64,000 nt of DNA, from NCBI RefSeq assembly GCF_014926585.1, contig NZ_CP045422.1, positions 3,254,001 to 3,318,000 of the forward strand. Reading direction: 5' to 3'. Shown in pieces: positions 27,457-35,647 of the stretch. This stretch comes from Devosia beringensis. Its GTDB lineage: Bacteria; Pseudomonadota; Alphaproteobacteria; Rhizobiales; Devosiaceae. A program made the position numbers and the translations under genes. The notes beneath the pieces are model-generated. The model was not told the DNA's origin and did no database searches. It saw only the letters and a program-made list of their open reading frames with translations. Positions within the stretch are counted from its first letter, which is position 1; every line of letters begins with the position of its first letter.

Positions 27457-28365
27457 GTGCAGAGCAATTCACTCACCCATCTGCAGACGCTGGAAGCCGA
27501 GAGTATTGAGATCCTGCGCGAAGTGGCGGCCAGTTTCGAGAGGCCGGTGATGATGTATTCGATCGGCAAGGATTCCAGCGTCTTGCTGCATCTGGCACGC
27601 AAAGCCTTCTTCCCGTCGAAAATCCCGTTTCCGCTGCTGCACGTAAATACTACCTGGAAATTCGCCGAGATGATCGCGTTTCGCGACGCCATGGCGGCAA
27701 AGCACGGCTTTGAGCTGATCACCCACACCAACCCCGAAGGGCTGGCCACCAACATCAATCCGTTCGACCACGGTTCCTCACGCTTTACCGACATCATGAA
27801 GACCCAGGCGCTGCGCCAGGCTCTGGATGCGGGTCGCTATGATGCGGCGATTGGCGGGGCGCGCCGCGACGAGGAAAAGTCACGTGCCAAGGAGCGTATT
27901 TTTTCCCATCGCAATGCCAGCCACGCCTGGGATCCCAAGAACCAACGCCCTGAACTGTGGCGGGTGTTCAACACGCGGCTCAATCCTGGTGAAAGCATGC
28001 GGGTGTTTCCGATCTCCAACTGGACCGAGCTGGACGTCTGGACCTACATCTATGCCGAAGGCATCGAGCTGCCCTCATTATACTATGCCAAATCGCGTCC
28101 GGTGGTGGAACGCGCAGGCACGCTGATCATGGTCGATGATGCCCGCTTCCGGTTCGAGCCGGGCGAGACAGTGCGCGAGGAAGTCGTGCGCTTCCGCACG
28201 CTGGGCGACTATCCGCTGACCGGGGCGATCCGCTCGACGGCGGCGACCCTGCCCGAGATCATCATGGAAATGCAGGCGAGCCGGACATCCGAGCGGGAAG
28301 GCCGGCTGATTGACAGCGACAGCGTTGGCTCGATGGAGAAAAAGAAGCAGGAAGGCTATTTCTGA
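27457..28365 (+). CDS. cysD: Sulfate adenylyltransferase subunit 2
   Basis: CysD is the catalytic subunit of ATP sulfurylase, which makes adenosine 5'-phosphosulfate (APS). The 302-residue protein has the PP-loop [14 protein letters not shown] (34-47), the [20 protein letters not shown] signature and the ELDVWTYI motif. It starts with GTG after AAGGAGA. The stop overlaps the cysN/C start as TGATG, so the two are translationally coupled. Confidence 0.95.
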   Translation: MQSNSLTHLQTLEAESIEILREVAASFERPVMMYSIGKDSSVLLHLARKAFFPSKIPFPLLHVNTTWKFAEMIAFRDAMAAKHGFELITHTNPEGLATNINPFDHGSSRFTDIMKTQALRQALDAGRYDAAIGGARRDEEKSRAKERIFSHRNASHAWDPKNQRPELWRVFNTRLNPGESMRVFPISNWTELDVWTYIYAEGIELPSLYYAKSRPVVERAGTLIMVDDARFRFEPGETVREEVVRFRTLGDYPLTGAIRSTAATLPEIIMEMQASRTSEREGRLIDSDSVGSMEKKKQEGYF

Positions 28366-30263
28366 TGAACCTGCATGACACTCGAAATGCCATCAATGCC
28401 GAGGCCGACATTGCCCTCTGGTTGGCACAGCAGACCGACAAGTCGATGCTGCGCTTTCTCACCTGCGGCAGCGTCGATGACGGTAAGTCGACACTAATCG
28501 GCCGGCTGCTCTATGACAGCCAGCTGATCCTAGATGATCAACTGGCGAGCCTCAAAAAGGAAAGCCACAATCGTCATACTGGCGACGAAGGCATCGATTT
28601 TTCATTGCTGGTGGATGGGCTCACCGCGGAGCGTGAACAGGGCATTACCATTGATGTGGCCTATCGGTTCTTTTCCACCGACAAGCGTAAGTTCATCGTC
28701 GCCGATACGCCGGGCCACGAACAATATACCCGCAACATGGCGACCGGTGCCTCCAATGCCGATCTAGCGCTGGTACTGATCGATGCGCGCAAGGGCGTGC
28801 TCACCCAAACACGGCGACACAGCTTCATTCTGTCGCTGATTGGGGTCAAGCATGTGGTGCTGGTGGTCAACAAGATCGATCTGATCGACTATGATCAGGC
28901 GGTCTTTGATCGCATCGTCGCCGAATACCGGGCCTTCGCCGAACCGCTCGGCTTCAAGACGCTGGCCGCGATACCTGTGTCGGCATTGCGCGGCGACAAT
29001 ATGCTGGCGCAGAGCCCGCGCACGCCCTGGTATGGAGGGGAAGCCCTGGTGCCATATCTTGAGGGCATCGACATCAGCGAGGACCGAACGCTGGAGCTGT
29101 TCCGCTTCCCGGTGCAGTGGGTGAACCGACCGGACCTCGATTTCCGTGGCTTTTCGGGCACTGTGGCCTCCGGCGCTATTGCCATAGGCGACGAAATCCT
29201 CATCGCCGCCTCGCGAAAGCCGGCTGTGGTCCGTCGCATCGTCACCCTGGATGGTGACCTCGGCCAGGCGGTGGCCGGACAGGCAGTGACGCTGGTGCTG
29301 GACAGGGAAGTCGACATTTCGCGCGGCGACGTGCTGTCACGACCCGGCGAGACGCCGGAATATTCCAACCAGTTCCAAGCCCGAGTAGTGTGGATGAGCG
29401 AGGAGCCGGCCTTTCCGGGACGGGCCTATTTGCTCAAGGTCGGCGCCCAGACGGTGCCCGCTGCGATCACCGACCTGAAATTCCGTACCAACGTCAATAC
29501 GCTTGAGCAAACTGCCGCGGCCAAGATCGAACTCAACGAAGTGGCCACCGTGACGATTGCCACCGACAAGCCGATCGCCTTTGACAGCTATGCCAGCAAT
29601 GCGCTGACCGGCGGATTCATCCTGGTGGACCGATTGAGCAATGCCACTGTGGGCGCAGGCACAATCGAATACGGCCTGCGCCGGGCGCAGAACTTGACCT
29701 ATCAATCCTTCGACGTGAACCGCGCCGTGCGCGCCGCGATGAAGGGGCAGGCGCCCCAGATTATCTGGTTCACCGGTCTGTCGGGCTCGGGCAAGTCGTC
29801 AATTGCCAATCTCGTGGAAAAGCGGCTCACCGCTGAAGGCCGGCATGCCTATATCCTGGACGGTGACAATGTGCGGCACGGGCTCAACCGGGATCTCGGT
29901 TTTACCGAAGTCGCGCGGGTTGAGAATATCCGCCGCGTGGCCGAAGTGGCTCGGCTAATGGCGGATGCCGGGCTAATCGTGCTGGTGTCGTTCATCTCGC
30001 CATTCCGCAATGAGCGGCAGCTTGCGCGCGAGATAGCTGGGGAAATCAGCTTTCTTGAAGTTTATGTCGATACACCGCTCGAGGTGTGCGAGGCGCGCGA
30101 TCCCAAGGGTCTCTACAAGCGGGCCCGGGCCGGCGAGATAAAGAACTTCACGGGCCTCGACAGCCCTTTCGAGCCGCCGACCCGGAGCGATTTGGTGCTG
30201 CATGGTGCGGAGCAGGAACCGGTAGTTTTAGCCGACGAGCTCTATCGAGCTCTGGGTCTCTAG
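28365..30263 (+). CDS. cysNC: Bifunctional sulfate adenylyltransferase subunit 1 / adenylylsulfate kinase
   Basis: 632 residues that fuse CysN, an EF-Tu-like GTPase driving APS synthesis, to CysC, which phosphorylates APS to PAPS. The GTPase has GSVDDGKST (35-43), DTPGHEQ and NKIDL; the kinase has GLSGSGKSS (near 470), a DGDNVRHGLNRDLGF loop and FISPFRNER. Such fusions (NodQ type) are common in rhizobia. It forms an operon with cysD and cysQ. No PAPS reductase or sulfotransferase is in the window, so the use of PAPS is open. Confidence 0.95.
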   Translation: MNLHDTRNAINAEADIALWLAQQTDKSMLRFLTCGSVDDGKSTLIGRLLYDSQLILDDQLASLKKESHNRHTGDEGIDFSLLVDGLTAEREQGITIDVAYRFFSTDKRKFIVADTPGHEQYTRNMATGASNADLALVLIDARKGVLTQTRRHSFILSLIGVKHVVLVVNKIDLIDYDQAVFDRIVAEYRAFAEPLGFKTLAAIPVSALRGDNMLAQSPRTPWYGGEALVPYLEGIDISEDRTLELFRFPVQWVNRPDLDFRGFSGTVASGAIAIGDEILIAASRKPAVVRRIVTLDGDLGQAVAGQAVTLVLDREVDISRGDVLSRPGETPEYSNQFQARVVWMSEEPAFPGRAYLLKVGAQTVPAAITDLKFRTNVNTLEQTAAAKIELNEVATVTIATDKPIAFDSYASNALTGGFILVDRLSNATVGAGTIEYGLRRAQNLTYQSFDVNRAVRAAMKGQAPQIIWFTGLSGSGKSSIANLVEKRLTAEGRHAYILDGDNVRHGLNRDLGFTEVARVENIRRVAEVARLMADAGLIVLVSFISPFRNERQLAREIAGEISFLEVYVDTPLEVCEARDPKGLYKRARAGEIKNFTGLDSPFEPPTRSDLVLHGAEQEPVVLADELYRALGL

Positions 30264-30291
30264 CTGGCTCATACGCGACGGGAAACAGGCA

Positions 30292-31083
30292 ATGACGATG
30301 GTCGAGCAACTTATCGGCGTGGCCCTCGAGGCGGGCGCCGAGGTCATGCGCCTCTACGACACCGATTTCGAGGTTCGTTTCAAGGACGATAATTCGCCCG
30401 TTACCAAGGCGGACGTGGTGGCGGAGGCCATTATCCTGGCCGGTCTCGCCCGGATCGCGCCGTCCTTGGCGGTGGTGGCCGAAGAGGCCGCGGCGGCAGG
30501 GTGCTTGCCGGAGACTGCCGAACGTTTCCTACTTGTCGATCCGCTCGACGGCAGTCGGGAATTCATCAATCGCAATGGTGAATTCACCGTCAATATCGCC
30601 CTGATTGAGGACGGTGCGCCAGTTCTGGGCGTCGTGTATGCGCCCGCCTTGGGGCGCATCTGGTGGGGCGAAAGCGGACGCGGTGCCGGACATGGTCGCG
30701 TCGTCGCTGGCGCGTTGGTAGATCGAAAGGCAATCGAAGTGCGTGTCTGCAACCTGGCGGGGTTGGCGGTGGTTGGCAGCCGGTCCCATGGCGGCAGTGC
30801 CGTAGGCGCCTGGCTAGACCGCTTTGCCATTTCGCAGTTCGTGTTTGCAGGCTCCTCGCTCAAGTTCTGCCTACTCGCCTCGGGCGAAGCCGATCTTTAT
30901 CCCCGCTTGGGCCGTACCATGGAATGGGATACGGCGGCGGGCGACGCAGTGCTGCGTGCTGCCGGCGGCAGGGTTGAAACGCTATCGGGCGAGCCACTGC
31001 GTTATGGCAAACGCAACCAGGCTCATGACACCGATTTTGCAAATCCCCACTTCGTTGCCTTTGGCGATCCAGAGTTGCGGTAA
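30292..31083 (+). CDS. cysQ: 3'(2'),5'-bisphosphate nucleotidase
   Basis: CysQ dephosphorylates PAP, the by-product of sulfotransfer or PAPS reduction, to AMP. The 263-residue inositol-monophosphatase-fold protein has the metal-binding AEEAAA region, DPLDGSREF (near 83) and EWDTAAGDAVLRAAGG (near 206). It lies 28 bases after cysNC and completes a PAPS supply-and-recycle operon. The IS3 element starts 70 bases after its stop. Confidence 0.92.
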   Translation: MTMVEQLIGVALEAGAEVMRLYDTDFEVRFKDDNSPVTKADVVAEAIILAGLARIAPSLAVVAEEAAAAGCLPETAERFLLVDPLDGSREFINRNGEFTVNIALIEDGAPVLGVVYAPALGRIWWGESGRGAGHGRVVAGALVDRKAIEVRVCNLAGLAVVGSRSHGGSAVGAWLDRFAISQFVFAGSSLKFCLLASGEADLYPRLGRTMEWDTAAGDAVLRAAGGRVETLSGEPLRYGKRNQAHDTDFANPHFVAFGDPELR

Positions 31084-31153
31084 GCTAGTTCTCGGATTGG
31101 TGGGCCTGCGCAGACTAACCTGCCGCACGCGACAGCCTCAGTGCTCAGCGTGC

Positions 31154-31183
31154 TGAATAGCCCCGTGTTCTGTAGGCACCCTC
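31154..31183. repeat. Right terminal inverted repeat of the first IS3 element (orfB side)
   Basis: Starts TGAATAGCCCC and carries TGTAG internally. It matches the reverse complement of 32344-32373 at 23 of 30 positions. Confidence 0.8.
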
Positions 31184-31187
31184 GGGG

Positions 31188-32048
31188 TTAGATTTGGTGC
31201 AGTTTCTCGAACTCGACGGGCGATAGCATGCCATTGCGGACGTGCTTGCGGGTCGGATTGTAGAACATCTCTATGTAGTCGAACACATCCTGGCGGGCTT
31301 CGCCCCGGGTTCGATAGGTCCGTCGCCTGATCCGCTCGCGCTTGAGCAGATTGAAGAAGCTCTCGGCCACGGCATTGTCGTGGCAGTTTCCGCGCCGGCT
31401 CATGGAGTGAACCAGATTGTGGTGTCGCAGGAAGCTGGCCCAGTCCATGCTGGTGAACTGGGAGCTCTGGTCAGAATGGACCAGCACGGTGTTCTGTGGC
31501 TTGCGGCGCCAGACCGCCATGTGAAGAGCCTGTAGGACAACTTCGCTGGTCTGCCGGCTTTGCAATGACCAGCCGATCACGCGGCGCGAGAACAGATCGA
31601 TGACCACGGCCAGATAGGCAAAGCCCTCCATGGTCTTGATATAGGTGATGTCGGTCACCCAGGCGGTATCGGGTGCAGCGACGTCGAACTGCCGGTTCAG
31701 GGTGTTGTCGATCACCACCGATGGTTTGCCACCATAGGTGCCGGGTCGGCGTCGATACCCGATCTGGGCCTTGATCCCGGCCAGTCTGGCCAGGCGGGCG
31801 ATGCGGTTGGCACAACTGGTCTCGCCCTGATCAAGCAGGTCGTCATGCAGCTTGCGGTAGCCATAGACTTTGCCGCTCTGGTTCCAGGCGTCCTCGATCA
31901 GCCGGATCTGACGGATGTCTTCCTGGGCCCGTTTGCTCAGTGGCGTTTTGAGCCACGCATAAAAGCCGCTGGGGTGGATGCGCAGGCACCGACACATGGT
32001 GCGCACCGAGAACTGCTGGCGATGCTCGGCAACAAACGCGTACCTCAC
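31188..32048 (-). CDS. IS3-family transposase, OrfB (DDE catalytic part)
   Basis: 286 residues with an HTH_21-type N-terminus (RYAFVAEHRQQFSVRTMCRCL) and an integrase core: DITYIK (first Asp), HSDQSSQFTS (second Asp) and NAVAESFFNLLKRE (Glu). In most IS3 transposases the second motif is HSDQGSQ; here a Ser replaces the Gly. The start is GTG, overlapping the orfA stop by four bases. The active form is probably OrfAB, made by -1 frameshifting at the A7 run. Confidence 0.9.
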   Translation of the reverse strand: MRYAFVAEHRQQFSVRTMCRCLRIHPSGFYAWLKTPLSKRAQEDIRQIRLIEDAWNQSGKVYGYRKLHDDLLDQGETSCANRIARLARLAGIKAQIGYRRRPGTYGGKPSVVIDNTLNRQFDVAAPDTAWVTDITYIKTMEGFAYLAVVIDLFSRRVIGWSLQSRQTSEVVLQALHMAVWRRKPQNTVLVHSDQSSQFTSMDWASFLRHHNLVHSMSRRGNCHDNAVAESFFNLLKRERIRRRTYRTRGEARQDVFDYIEMFYNPTRKHVRNGMLSPVEFEKLHQI

Positions 32049-32314
32049 TTTGCATCCCTGGCGAAGTACGCGGCCGCTTTTTTTAGGATGTCGCGCTCCT
32101 CGGTGACCCGCACCAGTTCGCGCTTGAGCCGCCGGATCTCTTCGGACTGTTCATCGCCCTTATCGATCGCCCCAGAATACTTTTTGCGCCACTCATAGAG
32201 CGAGTGGGCACTCACACCCAAGCGCTGCGAAACCTCCGAAACCGGATACCCACGCTCGGTGATCTGACGCACCGCGTCCCGCTTAAAATCGTCGGTGAAC
32301 TTGCCTTTGCCCAT
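32045..32314 (-). CDS. IS3-family transposase, OrfA (HTH DNA-binding part)
   Basis: 89 residues with the helix-turn-helix (RDAVRQITERGYPVSEVSQRLG, then SLYEWRKKY) and a C-terminal leucine-zipper-like helix (EIRRLKRELVRVTEERDILKKA). It recognises the element ends and provides the N-terminus of the fused transposase. Confidence 0.9.
   Translation of the reverse strand: MGKGKFTDDFKRDAVRQITERGYPVSEVSQRLGVSAHSLYEWRKKYSGAIDKGDEQSEEIRRLKRELVRVTEERDILKKAAAYFARDAK
32078..32084 (-). other. Slippery A7 site for -1 programmed frameshifting (IS3 no. 1)
   Basis: Seven T on the plus strand (32078-32084) read as CTA AAA AAA GCG in orfA. A -1 slip enters the orfB frame with no stop before GTG AGG TAC, so an OrfAB fusion is possible. 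Confidence 0.75.
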
Positions 32315-32343
32315 GTAGGCCTCCTTGCCTCAAAATTAGGGAA

Positions 32344-32373
32344 GAAGGCGTCTACAAATCTAGGGGCTATTCA
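32344..32373. repeat. Left terminal inverted repeat of the first IS3 element (orfA side)
   Basis: Ends GGGGCTATTCA, the complement of the TGAATAGCCCC at 31154. The two outer 11 bases are identical. Confidence 0.8.
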
Positions 32374-32386
32374 CTCGCATCGAAAA

Positions 32387-32653
32387 TCAACGTGGGTTTT
32401 CGTTCTTAGCCAAAAATACCCGGAACTGTCTGGCCAGCTGTTCCACTTCGTAGTCTGGGGCATGAGTATCAGGGCTGGCCAGCTTCTGCGACGCGAGCCC
32501 AAGGCGAATCAACGAAATTATGGCCTCGTTGCAGTTTTGCACCGGTGCCTGCTCTAGTCTCCAGCGGTTCATAGCCGCGACGATTTCAGGATCTATGGAC
32601 AAAACCATCTCTTCGCGGCGGATCGGTAGTTGGTCAGCAAATGCTACGGCCAT
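32387..32653 (-). CDS. Ribbon-helix-helix-like small protein, truncated regulator or antitoxin candidate
   Basis: 88 residues. The middle, MVLSIDPEIVAAMNRWRLEQ followed by NEAIISLIRLGLA, has the strand-helix-helix layout of Arc/CopG-type DNA-binding proteins. There the first strand reads DNA and the NEAII-RLGL helix forms the dimer. The C-terminal tail (VEQLARQFRVFLAKNENPR) is not typical. The ATG at 32653 follows GAGGGTAAAGAA. No toxin partner is visible nearby; the IS3 element starts 14 bases after the stop and may have removed one. Confidence 0.55.
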   Translation of the reverse strand: MAVAFADQLPIRREEMVLSIDPEIVAAMNRWRLEQAPVQNCNEAIISLIRLGLASQKLASPDTHAPDYEVEQLARQFRVFLAKNENPR

Positions 32654-33018
32654 TTCTTTACCCTCAATGCTGCGGGATGCCAACTAGTGTATGAGTTAAC
32701 TGAGATCGGCAATCTAAGGCTCGAATTAGGGATAACGCCGGCGTGTCGTCACGTACACCCAAGCATTAACTCGCCCAGTGTGGCCAATCTTCTCTGTTGG
32801 TAACGCGAGCCCGAGACCTCATCCAACAGAGATCGGAGTGTCAGGTCAAGTTAAGCTGTCTGAACAAACTGTACAACGCGTTAACGCAGATCCAGGAAAT
32901 AGGGCTTGGCAATTGCAAATCACTTCCTTGAAGAAGTGGATTAACAATCTGACAGCATCGAATCGTCATCAATTGAAACTAGGTCTACGGCGCTTCAGCA
33001 ACTACTGATCTGCCGCTG
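32654..33018. other. Gene-free interval with a 10-bp inverted repeat
   Basis: This 365-base stretch has no convincing gene. It holds a perfect inverted repeat, TCTCTGTTGG (32791-32800) and CCAACAGAGA (32823-32832), with 22 bases between the arms. It also has several isolated GTTAAC half-sites. The dyad lies 138 bases upstream of the ribbon-helix-helix gene start. Confidence 0.5.
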
Positions 33019-33831
33019 TCACGCCCGAGCTCGATCACCTGATTCACTGGTGACACTGAGAAGGTTCGGCTTCTTTCCTTGCTGTAACCTCACCGCGGTC
33101 AGAGTGCCTGTAGCGAAACAGCCAGTGTCAACGCAAATGCGGTGTTGGTGAACTTGTGGCGTAGGGGCAGCCGTGTGGCCGTGCACAGACAGAGGCAGCC
33201 CTGCATAAGCCGCACTGTCATAGTCATGGACTGGCCACATCAAGTCAGCATCGTCATGATCTGCAAGGGGAATATCTGGTCGAAAACCGGCATGGGTGAA
33301 CACGACACCTGGCGCTGAAACAAGGACTGGTAGATTGGCCAGAAAATCGAGATGTATCTCTGGGATGTGGCTTTGCAGCAGCGCGATGCGGTGACGGATC
33401 GGGGCGGCTCGGTAGAGGTCCGGATCAATGCCGTAGGACGCCAGGGTTTCAAGCCCACCATACCCTAGCCACTCAGCAAACTGAGGGTTTTGGACGTGTG
33501 CCAGCATCATCTCGTCGTGATTGCCGGCCAGGCAGATGCGGCGAAATCCTTGGGGGAGGGGCTCCATCAAAAAGTCGATGGTAGACGAAGATTGCGGTCC
33601 GCGGTCGACATAGTCGCCAAGCATTACGATCAACTTTTCGCCCGAGATGGCTTCGCCGTTTCCGATGATCAGATCCTGGAGCCGACGCAACTGACTTAGG
33701 CAGCCATGTACGTCGCCGACAGCGTAGATGGCCGACGGAAAGGACGACAGGACCAGCCGCTGCCGCGCTGGTATAGGATTTTCCTCGGGCCGGGCCCTTA
33801 GACCCAGTATGGAGCGCAAGCGAGACATCAT
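33019..33831 (-). CDS. PPP-type metallophosphatase (serine/threonine phosphatase-like)
   Basis: 270 residues with every PPP motif: GDVHG (about 40-44), GDYVDRG, GNHDE, then VVFTHAGFRP and SVHGHT. These supply the two-metal site. Related bacterial proteins include PrpA/PrpB and ApaH-like phosphatases; the substrate could be a phosphoprotein or a dinucleoside polyphosphate. The ATG pair at 33831 is the likely start; an upstream in-frame Met would add 22 residues. It lies between two IS3 elements, so its presence may vary between strains. Confidence 0.8.
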   Translation of the reverse strand: MMSRLRSILGLRARPEENPIPARQRLVLSSFPSAIYAVGDVHGCLSQLRRLQDLIIGNGEAISGEKLIVMLGDYVDRGPQSSSTIDFLMEPLPQGFRRICLAGNHDEMMLAHVQNPQFAEWLGYGGLETLASYGIDPDLYRAAPIRHRIALLQSHIPEIHLDFLANLPVLVSAPGVVFTHAGFRPDIPLADHDDADLMWPVHDYDSAAYAGLPLSVHGHTAAPTPQVHQHRICVDTGCFATGTLTAVRLQQGKKPNLLSVTSESGDRARA

Positions 33832-34142
33832 AGTACTTTGGTCCCATCCCTGCCGACGCATAGGCTGAGCAAGTGCCGGCTTAGGTTGAAAGTCCAACGG
33901 TCGGCGAGCGTAAAGTAGAAACCAACCACCAAAAAACTCTCAGTTTACTATATCGATGGTCGGCATTGGCGAAATGGTATCGCCACATCGTGACGCTGAC
34001 GTGGACATCAGCTACCTTTTTCGCCGTGGTGTGTAGGCGTGCGACGGGTGCCGCGACCAGCGGCAATCTGCCTCTGTATCTAGAAGGGTACACATTGAGC
34101 GATGGCGTCAATACTGCCCCTGGATTCATGATGAAGGCCGGC
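33832..34142. other. 311-base interval with a possible gene remnant cut by the second IS3 element
   Basis: A stop-free plus-strand frame runs from about 33920 to the insertion point. From GTG 33990 it would read a hydrophobic N-terminus (TLTWTSATFFAVVC) and then GNLPLYLEGYTLSDGVNTAP, ending as the IS begins. It may be the 5' part of an exported protein interrupted by the element. The frame may equally be fortuitous. The rest of the interval shows no signal. Confidence 0.25.
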
Positions 34143-34155
34143 TGACGTTGCCCCC
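34143..34155. repeat. Left terminal inverted repeat of the second IS3 element
   Basis: TGACGTTGCCCCC, the exact complement of 35402-35414. Weaker matching continues inward through TCCAG and GAAGTAG. Confidence 0.85.
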
Positions 34156-34206
34156 TGCGCCTAATCCAGTTTGAAGTAGGCTCTGGCCCCATCAGAAGGA
34201 CCAGAG

Positions 34207-34473
34207 ATGAAGCGAACCAGGTTCACCGAAGAGCAGATCATTGCGATCTTGAAGGAGCAGGAGGCCGGCGTTCCAGTTGCCGACCTGTGCCGCAAGCATG
34301 GCGTCAGCAATGCCAGCATCTACAAATGGAAGGCCAAGTATGGCGGCATGGACGTCAGCGAGGCCCGACGACTGAAGGCGCTTGAGGACGAGAACGCCCG
34401 GCTCAAGAAGCTGCTGGCCGACAGCATGCTCGATAATGCCGCGCTGAAAGATCTTCTTGGAAAAAAATGGTAG
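34207..34473 (+). CDS. IS3-family transposase, OrfA
   Basis: 88 residues with the helix-turn-helix ([36 protein letters not shown]) and a heptad-patterned helix ([19 protein letters not shown]) typical of the IS407 subgroup. The stop lies just after the A7 slippery run. Confidence 0.92.
   Translation: MKRTRFTEEQIIAILKEQEAGVPVADLCRKHGVSNASIYKWKAKYGGMDVSEARRLKALEDENARLKKLLADSMLDNAALKDLLGKKW
34461..34467 (+). other. Slippery A7 site for -1 programmed frameshifting (IS3 no. 2)
   Basis: GGA AAA AAA TGG in orfA becomes AAA ATG GTA after a -1 slip, entering the orfB frame directly. This should give the OrfAB transposase. Confidence 0.75.
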
Positions 34474-35396
34474 CGCCCGCCGCCGAGCGGGATGCTGTCG
34501 CCCATCTCCAGACTGCCTATGGGATGAGCGAGCGGCGGGCGTGCCGAGTATTGGGATGTTGCCGGATGACGATGCGCTACCAGGCGCTGCGAACCGATGA
34601 CATCGTGCTGCGCGACCGGATGAAGGCCATTGCCCATGAGCGGCGACGGTTTGGCTATCGGCGGCTGCACGTCCTGCTGCGGCGGGAAGGGTATCAGGTC
34701 AATCACAAGCGCCTGTTCCGGATCTATCGCGAGGAGAAGCTGATGGTGCGCCGTCGAGGCGGCCGCAAGCGTGCCATGGGCACCAGGGCGCCGATGCTGA
34801 TCCCAATGGCGCCCAACGAACGCTGGTCCCTGGACTTCGTCTCCGACCAGATGACCGACGGTCGGCGCTTCCGGGTGCTGACAGTGGTCGATGACTGCAC
34901 ACGCGAATGCCTGACCTTGGTTGCCGACACCTCGCTGTCTGGTCTGCGCGTTGCCAGAGAGCTGGAGACGCTGATGGCTACTCGAGGACGCCCCAAGATG
35001 ATCGTCAGCGACAATGGGACTGAGTTCACGTCCAATGCCATCCTGGGCTTCGCTGACCGGATGGGGATCGACTGGCACTACATTGCCCCTGGCAAGCCGA
35101 TCCAGAATGCCTTCATCGAGAGCTTTAACGGCCGGCTGCGGGACGAAATGCTCAACGAGACCCTGTTCCCATCGCTTGCTCACGTCCGGGCCACCGTGGC
35201 GTCTTGGCGCGCCGATTACAATCTGCACCGGCCGCACTCGCGGCTGGGTTGGATGACGCCTGCCGAATACGCCGACACCTTCAACCCGCGACGGGATCTG
35301 CCGCTCCGCTCAATGACCAGCTCCGCGCCAGCCCCCGTCGCTCACCCCGGCCAGATCGACCAAACTAACCGCCCGAGTCTACTTCACGCTGGATAG
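34467..35396 (+). CDS. IS3-family transposase, OrfB (DDE catalytic part)
   Basis: 309 residues. It has HTH_21 ([19 protein letters not shown]), then the rve core with LDFVSD (first Asp), SDNGTEFTS (second Asp) and [11 protein letters not shown] (Glu). The full triad and GWMTPAEYA end suggest a functional transposase. It overlaps orfA by seven bases. Confidence 0.93.
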   Translation: MVAPAAERDAVAHLQTAYGMSERRACRVLGCCRMTMRYQALRTDDIVLRDRMKAIAHERRRFGYRRLHVLLRREGYQVNHKRLFRIYREEKLMVRRRGGRKRAMGTRAPMLIPMAPNERWSLDFVSDQMTDGRRFRVLTVVDDCTRECLTLVADTSLSGLRVARELETLMATRGRPKMIVSDNGTEFTSNAILGFADRMGIDWHYIAPGKPIQNAFIESFNGRLRDEMLNETLFPSLAHVRATVASWRADYNLHRPHSRLGWMTPAEYADTFNPRRDLPLRSMTSSAPAPVAHPGQIDQTNRPSLLHAG

Positions 35397-35401
35397 AAGT
35401 T

Positions 35402-35414
35402 GGGGGCAACGTCA
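35402..35414. repeat. Right terminal inverted repeat of the second IS3 element
   Basis: GGGGGCAACGTCA, the exact complement of the left end at 34143-34155. Confidence 0.85.
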
Positions 35415-35647
35415 CAGCCGATACCGGCGCCTGAATCCCGCGGAGCGACGCTCGTCTCTGGCTAGCCGGGCCAGCAAAGATGGCCGCCGGCAGTAACTGT
35501 GTTGGCAGAAACGTGCCAGTCCCACTGTTGCTCCCTCTTGCTCCGGCTCTTACCGATGTGCTCTTGTTGGGGGAGCATTTCAGGCATGCATCGTCGGCAT
35601 CGGCCGGTCGCATTCTCCGGAAGAACTAGAGATACGAATGGCATGAT

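Larger units (their letters stand above)
31154..32373 (-). mobile_element. IS3-family insertion sequence, complete
   Basis: This 1220-base element is bounded by imperfect inverted repeats (23 of 30 bases match). It holds orfA and orfB in overlapping frames with a slippery A7 run, all on the minus strand. No 3- to 4-base target duplication is visible: the flanks are CGTGC on the left and CTCGC on the right. That may indicate a later rearrangement. The transposase type suggests the IS51 or a nearby IS3 subgroup. Confidence 0.85.
34143..35414 (+). mobile_element. IS3-family insertion sequence (IS407-like), complete
   Basis: This 1272-base element has inverted repeats whose outer 13 bases (TGACGTTGCCCCC) are identical at both ends, with partial matching further in. 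It contains orfA and orfB on the plus strand with an A7 frameshift site. The flanking four-base sequences are CGGC and CAGC. IS407-type elements usually make a 4-bp duplication, so one base has changed or the ends were recombined. Confidence 0.88.

Noticed and set aside
34320..35237. A 305-codon minus-strand frame inside the second IS3 element
   Set aside because: It is the complement of the transposase orfB, with no independent motif.
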